DNA from: Aquarana catesbeiana
Taxonomy: Eukaryota > Chordata > Amphibia > Anura > Ranidae
Reading direction: 5' to 3'
NCBI RefSeq assembly: GCF_042186555.1
Contig: NC_133326.1
Location: 694,162,700-694,226,699 of the forward strand
Length of the DNA: 64,000 nt
In this document: piece by piece, positions 57,074 to 64,000 of the stretch
How positions within the stretch are numbered: the first letter of the stretch is position 1
Layout: the number at the start of each line of letters is the position of its first letter
The notes under the pieces: generated by a model
What the model saw: only the letters and a program-made list of their open reading frames with translations
Told to the model about the DNA's origin: nothing
The model's database searches: none
Translations under genes and position numbers: made by a program

Positions 57074-57160
57074 TAGGGATGAGCCGAATACCTCCCCCCT
57101 GTTAGGTTCACAGCAGAACATGCGAACAGGCAAACAATTTGTGCGAACATGCAAACACCG

Positions 57161-58111
57161 TTAACCACTTCCCATCCCAGCCATAGTCATATGACGTCCG
57201 CAGGAGGGATCTCCCATCCTGGGCATGCGCCATATGATGTCCTGGGCTTCTCGGCCATCTGGGGGGCACGCACGCCCCCGCCACATAACTCGGGAGCCGA
57301 TGCACGTGCCTGTCCCCCAGTCCCACTGACAGAGCAGGACCGTGGATCTGTGTGTGTAAACACACAGATCCACATCCTGTCAGGTGAGAGGAGACCGATC
57401 ATGTGTTCTCAGTACAGAGGAACACCGATCGGTCTCCTTCCCTTGTGAGTCCCCGCCCCCTACAGTTAGAATCACTCCCTAGGTAACACAATTAACCCCA
57501 TGATCGCCCCTAGTGTTAACTCCCTCCCTGCCAGTGACATTTATACAGTAATCAATGCATTTGTATAGCACTGATCGCTGTATAAATGTGAATGGTCCCA
57601 AAATAGTGTCAAAAGTGTCCAATATGTTCACCGCAATGTCACAGTCATGATAAAATCACCGCCATTACTAGTAAAAAAAAATAATAATAAAAATGCCATA
57701 AAATAATCCCCTATTTGTAGATGCTATAACTTTTGCGTAAACCAATCAATATACGCTTATTGCGATTTTTTACCAAAAATATGTAGAAGAATACACATCG
57801 GCCTAAACTGAGGAAAAAATGTGTTTTTTGTTTTTTTTAAATGGGATATTTATTATAGCAAAAAGTAAAACATATTGTGTTTTTTTTTTTCAAACTTGTC
57901 GCTCTTTTTTTGTTTATATCACAAAAAATAAAAACTGCGGAGGTGATCAAATACCACCAAAAGAAAGCTCAATTTGTGGGAAAAATCTGATAAAAATTTG
58001 GGTACAGTGTTGTATGACCACGCAATTGTCATTCAAATTGCGACAGCGCCGAAAACTGAAAATTGGCCTGGCCAGGAAGGGGGTGCAAATGCCCTGCATT
58101 AAAGTGGATAA
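57161..58111. mobile_element. TTAA-family element, copy 7, nested
   Basis: TTAACCACTTCCCATCC at the left, ATTAAAGTGGATAA at the right (TTAA changed to ATAA). The middle matches the other copies (TACAGTTAGAATCAC, CCATTACTAGTAAAAAA). Confidence 0.8.
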
Positions 58112-58559
58112 AGTTTAGTGGACATGAACATGAAAAATCAAAAGTGTTAATTTTAAAGGCTTATATGCAAGTTATTGCCATAAAAAGTGTTTGGGGACCT
58201 GGGTCCTGCCCCAGGGGACATGTATCAATGCAAAAGAAAGTTTTAAAAATGGACATTTTTTCAGGAGCAGTGGTTTTAATAATGCTAAAAGTGAAACAAT
58301 AAATATTCCTTTAAATATCGTGCCTGGGGGGTCTCCTTGGTCTGCCTGTAAAATAGCGCATCTTTACCATGTTCATAACAGTACCACAGAAAAATGACAT
58401 TTATAAAGGAAAAAATGTCATTTAAAACTGCTCACGGCTGTAAAGTATTGTCGGATCCCAGCAATATAGATAAAAATCATTGAAAAAATGGTGTGAGTTC
58501 CCCCCAGTCCAATACCAGGCCCCTTGGTTCTGGTATGAATATTAAGGGGAACTCCACGC

Positions 58560-59748
58560 CAATTTTTTTTTTAAATGGCGTGGGAGTCCCCCAAAATCCA
58601 TACCAGATCCTTATCAGAGCACGCAACCTGGCAGGCTGCAGGAAAGGGGGGGGACTAGAGCGCCCTCCCCCTCCTGAACCATACTAGGGCACATGCCTTC
58701 AACATGGGGATGGTGCTTTGGGGTCCCCCCAAAACACCTTGTCCCATGTTAATGGGGACAAGGGCCTCTTCCCCACAACACTTGCCTGGTTGTTGTGGGG
58801 GTCTGTGGGCGGGGGGGCTTATCAGAATCTGGAAGGCCCCTTTAACAAGGGGCCCCCAAACCCAGCCCCCCTATGTGAATGGATATCGGGTACATTGTAC
58901 TCCTACTCATTCACTAAAAAAAGTGTCAAAAAAGTAAAAATGACAGGAGACAGTTTTTGCCAATTCCTTTATTTAAAAAAAAGTGTCCCACAATTTCCAT
59001 TCATCTTTAATCACATTATCCGATGGTCCCGAGAAAAAAAAACAAAAAAACTCCCCCTTCATGTGAGGCGTCCCCGTGACTGCCACGTTTTTGCTTTGAC
59101 AGCTGTTATATAGGCAAGGACGGGGCCAGGTGTGATGTCACGTGAAGTCAGAGGGGGCGGGGTCACCCATTTACATCACCGGCTGGCCCTGCTCTCAGCT
59201 ATATAACAGCTGTCATCGCGAAAAGGCTGCAGTCAGCGGGATGCTTCCCATGGAGGCGGAGTTTTTCCATTTTTTTTCCTTGGGATCGTCGGACACTGTG
59301 ATTGAAGATGGATGAACATCTCGGGACCCTTTTTTTTTTAAATAAAGGAATTGTCCAAAACTGTCTCCTGTCATTTTCACTTTTTTGACACTTTTTTTGG
59401 TGAATTGGTAGGGGTACAATGTTTCCGATACCCATTCACATAGGGTGGGATGGGATCTGGGAGCCCCCTTGTTAAAGGGGGCATCCAGATTCCGATAAGC
59501 CCCCATCCACAGACCCCAACAATCACCGAGCAAGGGTTGTGGGGAAGGGGCCCTTGTCCCCATCAACATGGGGACAAGGTATTTTGTGGGGGCCCCAAAG
59601 CACCCTTCCCATGTTGAGGGCATGTGGTTCAGGAGGGGGGGCCCTCTCTTGTTCCCCCTTTTCCTGCAGCTTGCCAGGTTGCGTGCATGGATAAGGGTCT
59701 GGTATGGATTTTGGGGGGACTCCCACGCTATTTTTTTTTAAAAAATTT
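58560..59748. repeat. Long palindrome, ~550-bp arms
   Basis: 58560-59113 is mirrored by 59199-59748. Examples: GACAGCTGTTATATAG against CTATATAACAGCTGTC, and CCAAAATCCATACCAGATCC against GGTCTGGTATGGATTTTGG. The spacer is about 85 bp and GC-rich. Arms have small indels. Confidence 0.9.
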
Positions 59749-59886
59749 AATTTTGTGCATTGACGGTCTCGCAGTGAATTATGGGGTGTTCCGCAGGCGC
59801 TCGAATTTCCCGCGAACGACCCTAAATGTTCTAAATTCGGCGAACGAGTGAACACCCAATGTTTGGGCCGAACTTACTCATCACCA

Positions 59887-60165
59887 GTGGCAAGTGATGG
59901 TGGCAAGCAACGCACTGCATCTGGTGACAGGCGAAGATGGAACATGATGGTGGCAAGTGACACGCTGCATCTGGTGAAAGGCGAAGGTGGCAAGCGACCT
60001 GCATCTGGTGACAGGGGAAGGTGGCAAGTGATGGTGGCAAGTGACACACTGCATCTGGTGGCAGGTAAAGGTGGCAAGTGACACACTCCATCTGGTGGCA
60101 GGTAAAGGTGGCAAGCGCCACACTGTATCTGGTGACAGGGGAAGTCGGTATATGACACGCTGCAT
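59887..60165. repeat. Minisatellite, right part (~38-bp unit)
   Basis: About seven units of GTGGCAAGTGACACACTGCA plus TCTGGTGGCAGGTAAAG. Open frames here are artefacts. Confidence 0.85.
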
Positions 60166-60369
60166 CTGGTAACTATTTCATTATACAGTATATGAAAATG
60201 TAAAAATAGAAATAATGTGCTTCGATCATCGATGACCAGCCATTCCCCAGCCAACCAACACTGCCATCAATCCCCGTAGTAACTGAGCTCCCAACCCCCC
60301 CCCCCCCATTCTTGGACACATTTTCTTCTGCAAAACCGGTCCCGGTGGCAAAAAGGTTGGGGGCCACTG

Positions 60370-60606
60370 TGTTAGCCTGGGCTCACACATGTGCGGTGCG
60401 AATTGAAGCTCAGGTTTCACTGGGGAGATAAAAATCTCCTGTTCAAAGGCTCATCTGCGTTTTAGCTCAGGATCAGTGAGCAGGGAAAGGGAGAGGGGGG
60501 GGGGTGTAGTGAGGAGAAGGAGAAAATCCATGTTCAGAACGCAATGCATCTCCCACGCATACTTTGATCCCATTATGCAAAGGAAAAGTTGAACTTCTGA
60601 GAATTA
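60370..60606. other. Non-coding spacer
   Basis: Contains a G-run near 60495. No gene. Confidence 0.5.
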
Positions 60607-60985
60607 GAGATGAGCAAATTATTTGCCCCATACACTTGTACCCCTGTACCCCCCCCCCCATTCCTGGCTTGCCAGTCTGCATGCTCAATATGGTATAGAT
60701 TTTGCTTTTTGCATGGAGTTCCTCTGTAAATATCATGCAGAGTCTTACATTAACATCTATACCAGACCCTCATCTAGGATAAGGGAATCCCCAACCACTT
60801 TGTTTACAGAATGAAGCAACCGGGAACTTTTTTCTTTGTACTTGCCAGTTTTTCTGTAGTAGGTTGTATATATTGTGCATATTGGACACTTAAAACTTAG
60901 GTTAAGAGAATGCTATTTAAATGAATTTGGAATTGTAATGTTTCACTTTAAGCATAGTTAAAATTGGTGCTCCCTGCAAACAATG
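60607..60985. repeat. Decayed TAGGGATG-family copy
   Basis: It starts TAGAGATGAGCAAATTA; TATACCAGACCCTCATC and CTTTAAGCATAGTTAAAATT match internal words of the family. Ends are not clean. Confidence 0.45.
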
Positions 60986-61805
60986 TACTATAACCATGTT
61001 AGACAAAGAGATTCTCCACATGTGTTTCACAGCATATTGTTCATAGTCCCACCCAAGATATTCTGTGAAACACATGTGGATATATTATTTATATTACATG
61101 GTTATATGTATCTATGAAATGCAAAAAATGTGAGGTGAAATACGCCATATGTTTTAATGATTTTATAATACATAGATACCTTTACCTGTATAATATACAG
61201 TATGTATTGCAATACTGCTTTTATAGGCATTTGAACTTTTATTTTTCTGACTAAAAGCTTGAAGAAAATTGTGCCTTTGTGTGCTCTTTTCCACATCTTT
61301 ATTGAGCTTCTTCGAACTTCTTTGAGCTTTTTTTTTTTTTTAGCACAAGTTTTATTTATTTTTATTTTTTTCACAAACCCTCCCCTCTTATTTTATCTTT
61401 TGTTGTACATTTTCACGCTTCTTTGAGCTTTTTTAGTTTTTTTGTACTCTTTTGTGCGTTTATTTACATTTTTGGGCACTTAGGCGTCTTTTCTGCACAA
61501 AAGTTCCTCTCAGAAAAAGCGAGTTTGGTGGTGGTGGGGGGTCTGCCTGTAAGAGCATATGGCTGTAAACTACTGAAAGAGCCATAGTGTGCATGAACAC
61601 ATTGGCTAACATAGAGGGGAGTTGGACATGGCTTGGAACATAGAGAAGGGGCTCCTCTCTTCCCGTGGGCCTTCAGCCTAACATTGACACGCTACACACC
61701 TGTCATGGGCAAACCCAACCAGCTAGCTACTATCCGGGACACCTGCACAATACTCTTCTTCGGGTTCTGAGATCTCACAGTACACCGGATTTATACAGAT
61801 TCCAG
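60986..61805. other. Non-coding region
   Basis: Includes a hairpin (listed) and T-rich stretches. No gene. Confidence 0.5.
61015..61080. repeat. Perfect hairpin, 18-bp arms, 30-nt loop
   Basis: TCCACATGTGTTTCACAG (61015-61032) pairs exactly with 61063-61080. Confidence 0.95.
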
Positions 61806-61930
61806 CAGCGACTAAAGGGGAATTGGGACTTTAAATGAAGCAATTGGATAGTGGAGGTATTTATACAATATAGAAATCCTAATAAATGACATTTTAAAAC
61901 ACATAAATTATCTCATGTATGTACATGAAC
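61806..61930. repeat. Repeat end related to 47647-47760
   Basis: TGGGACTTTAAATGAAGCAA, then TGGAGGTATTTATAC, match the left end of the 2.3-kb insert. Confidence 0.45.
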
Positions 61931-62302
61931 CATAACTCCCAAGATTTTGAGACAGGAATGAGGGACACTACTAGCAAATGTATGTAGGCATAGGACATGC
62001 CCCCATGTTACACCCCCTTAAAGGAGAATTAACCAAAAAAAGTCCATTAAATAGACAAGGGATTTTTTTTACCACTACTATTCCTTTATATTGTCTTTCA
62101 AAATTTGCAAATGCAGCCATTTAGGTTTTGGATGAAAGGTTTAGCAATGGGAAACACTTTTTGAAAGATAAAAAGTTCTTTTTTTATACAACTTTACAGA
62201 TCAGACCAAAATGAGGGACAGATGAGGAGGAAAGAGGGACAGAGGGATATTGCTCCAAATCAGGGACAGTCCCTCGAAATCAGGGACAGTTGGGAGCTAT
62301 GA
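61931..62302. mobile_element. Miniature inverted-repeat element (CATAACTCCCAA ends)
   Basis: CATAACTCCCAAGATT at the left is mirrored by GTTGGGAGCTATG. AATCAGGGACAGT is tandemly doubled near the right end. No coding capacity. Confidence 0.75.
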
Positions 62303-62708
62303 TAAAATGACAGTTTAACTTTTCAGAAAAAATGAACCATACCAAATGACACCATACCAACATATGTCCTCCTCATCACCTCACCCCCACCAGTCCCTGT
62401 TGTACTTACCTCCTTGGTGGCTTGGGTTCTTGCAATAAAGTGGGTTCTTTATTTAAGTAGGTGCACTTCTGCTCTGTCTTCATCATCAAAACATCTCCTC
62501 TCTGCCCCAGGGGTATGCTGCTACTTTTTACATCCACCTAAAAATGATGAATTTCTGATTGCTCTCCTTGTGTCTATGTGTGTATGGTAGGCTTTTTTTT
62601 TACTATCAGCACTCCTCTCCATACTGCCCACTGTCATAATCTCCACACTCAATTGTTGTACATGCTGCCGGCTGTCATAGCCTCTGCACTCCTGTCTTGC
62701 ATATACAC
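62303..62708. other. Non-coding spacer
   Basis: Nothing recognised. Confidence 0.5.
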
Positions 62709-63064
62709 TATATTACCAAAAGCATTGGGACACCTTCCTTTACACGCACATAAACCTTAATGGCACCCCAGTCTTAGTCTGTAGGGTTCAATATTGAGTC
62801 TCCACTCTAATTCATCCCAAAGGTGTTTCCAGACCTTCTCGTCCAACAATAATGCCTGACCTCACAAATGTGCTTCCGGAAGAATGGTCAAACATTCCCA
62901 TAGACGCACTCCTAAACCTTGTGGACAGCCTACCCAGAAGAGATGAAGCTGTTATAGCTGCAAAGGGTGGGCCAACTCAATATTGAACGCTACGGACTAG
63001 GACTGAGATGCCTTTAAAGTTCATGTGCATGTAAAGGCAGGTGTCCCAATACTTTTGACAATAT
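62709..63064. mobile_element. Miniature Tc1/mariner derivative, copy 3
   Basis: TATATTACCAAAAGCATTGGG at the left, CCCAATACTTTTGACAATATA at the right, only 356 bp. The right part still codes on the plus strand for the last transposase residues (VDSLP, then AAKGGPTQY). Confidence 0.85.
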
Positions 63065-63412
63065 ACTGTATGTCCACTACCTCAGAGTCACCAATGTGGC
63101 CAAAGGAAAACATCTTTAATTAAACCACCCACATAGCAAACAATTTTCCATCCCATGGTGCATGGACTAACAACAGGATCCTAATTTGTACATAAATTAC
63201 ATATAAATAGATTGGATAAACTCAATCCCTCCACCCTTTCCAATATCTGTAAATGGAAAAATAGGGTAATTTTTGAATAAAATGTGATAATGTTACCTGT
63301 ACCAACAAGTTAATATGTTGTATTTTTTATATATAATTTATGATTTCTTCTGTTTTCTGTGATGGATGTGTTTTTAATACCTTGATTTTCCTATTTCAAT
63401 GTGCTTAATTCT
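63065..63412. other. AT-rich spacer
   Basis: Nothing recognised. Confidence 0.5.
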
Positions 63413-63456
63413 GTTGGTCTTGATGAAGCGGATGATCCACAAAACGCATTGACCTT
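63413..63456 (+). ncRNA. Hammerhead-like motif f
   Basis: GGTC, core TTGATGA, A, stem II GCGGAT-...-ATCCAC (one mismatch), AAAACGCATT, then GACC closing helix I with GGTC. First core base is T for C and GAAA is AAAA. ATT precedes GACC, in the place of a cleavage triplet. Confidence 0.4.
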
Positions 63457-63964
63457 CTCAGAAGACATACTGCACACATCCTTGTAATGTACTATATTAA
63501 TTAGCAACATGTGTTTTTTATATTATGTACAATAAAGGCAAAACTATTTTAAACACATTGTATGTTATTAGTTAAAAAATCTATGTGGTAAATGTGCACA
63601 CAGGGGTATTCAAAGTCCCATTACCCTATTTTCCCTCTTTGCTACTATGTCAGGATGATACCCTTGTGCTCACGTATTTCAAAATATTAAACACTGCCTC
63701 CCACAAATACAAACTTGTGGTACAATGTCTGTACATATCTTGATCCAAAAATCAGAATACCTACTGGACGCTTGGCTGCAACCTTCTTCACATACAATGT
63801 GCAGGGATGCAAGGCAGCGGCTAGGGAGAGGTGAAACCCTTCCTTTACCCTCCGTCAATCCCCACTGCCCATCATTGGTGCCCAAGTTCTGCCTGTGATG
63901 TCACCGCACACTGAACCTAGCACAGGTTTGCCTTGATGATGACATTAACACATGACATCTAAAT
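63457..63964. other. Non-coding spacer
   Basis: ACAATAAAGGC near 63530 contains a polyadenylation-like signal. Nothing else recognised. Confidence 0.45.
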
Positions 63965-64000
63965 CAGTGTTTTTCAACCTTTTTTTAGTCAAAGCACCCT
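63965..64000. mobile_element. Probable start of a hAT-type element, cut by the window end
   Basis: CAGTGTTTTTCAACCTTTTT is a typical hAT-type terminus; the rest lies outside the window. Confidence 0.5.

Larger units (their letters stand above)
57074..59886. mobile_element. TAGGG-ended element with 8-bp TSD, second complete copy
   Basis: TAGGGATGAGCCGAA at the left; CGAACTTACTCATCACCA at the right. GTGGCAAG lies at 57066-57073 and 59887-59894, though this word also belongs to the minisatellite. It contains a nested TTAA element and a long palindrome. Confidence 0.85.
56695..60369. mobile_element. hAT-type element split by nested elements
   Basis: CAGGGTTTCCCAACCC at the left; the right end is CAAAAAGGTTGGGGGCCACTG. 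Both fit the hAT-type CAG..GTTCCCCAACC terminus. Flanks TGCTAAAC and TGTTAGCC are a possible decayed 8-bp TSD. A minisatellite in the interior is cut by the element at 57074-59886. No transposase. Confidence 0.7.

Noticed and set aside
6726..60165. Possible CRISPR arrays in the tandem-repeat regions
   Set aside because: Units are directly adjacent, with no unique spacers, and the context is vertebrate nuclear DNA.
59831..60254. Minus-strand frames rich in CHQM and CHL motifs
   Set aside because: Translation of the ~38-bp minisatellite; no consistent metal-binding pattern.

Overview
The window is vertebrate nuclear DNA, most likely from a frog. This is inferred from two vertebrate olfactory-receptor coding exons, a sushi-type chromovirus, a Penelope-like element, L1- and L2-like LINEs, and several short inverted-repeat families of a kind I associate with ranid frogs. 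No species is claimed. Gene density is very low and the sequence is almost entirely transposon-derived, with AT-rich spacers between elements.

Host genes. Only two loci look like host genes. An olfactory-receptor pseudogene lies on the minus strand at 4918-5860 with one frameshift. An olfactory receptor with an open frame lies on the plus strand at 55301-56278. They are clear paralogues. Neither has an in-frame ATG before TM1, but both begin right after a good splice-acceptor sequence in phase 0, so an upstream start-codon exon is possible.

Layout. 1-6350: a fold-back repeat, a broken Penelope-like ORF, a palindromic Tc1 derivative, the receptor pseudogene. 6351-9070: two TTAA-flanked elements, one with a minisatellite and twin hairpins. 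9268-15148: a full-length sushi-type Ty3/gypsy chromovirus with paired LTRs, CATGG target duplications, a self-priming signature and two TAG stops. 15149-26900: a triplicated 300-bp segment with a LINE inserted, hAT-type and TTAA-type elements, an L1 fragment. 26893-29994: an 8-bp-TSD element holding a 650-bp-arm palindrome, itself split by another palindromic element. 30000-46900: more TTAA-family copies, a non-LTR retrotransposon 3' end, a hAT element with a minisatellite, a 115-bp-arm near-perfect hairpin, GTGTGTAC-type inverted-repeat elements. 47095-53995: a minus-strand L1 containing several nested insertions. 54224-54933: a probable solo LTR. 55301-56278: the receptor. 56695-60369: a large hAT split by a palindromic element that is itself split by a TTAA element. 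60370-64000: small repeats and a third Tc1 derivative.

Relations. The elements do not form a pathway; the organising principle is nesting. Target-site duplications (CATGG, ATAGG, ATTATGAA, GTGGCAAG, TTGGTAAC, ATGGGCAG, TGTAGAAG, a 15-bp repeat, and TTAA) allow the insertion order to be read. A scattered hairpin followed by GAAACGCAT resembles a hammerhead ribozyme core and is the least expected signal in the window. Boundaries of repeats without a target-site duplication are approximate.
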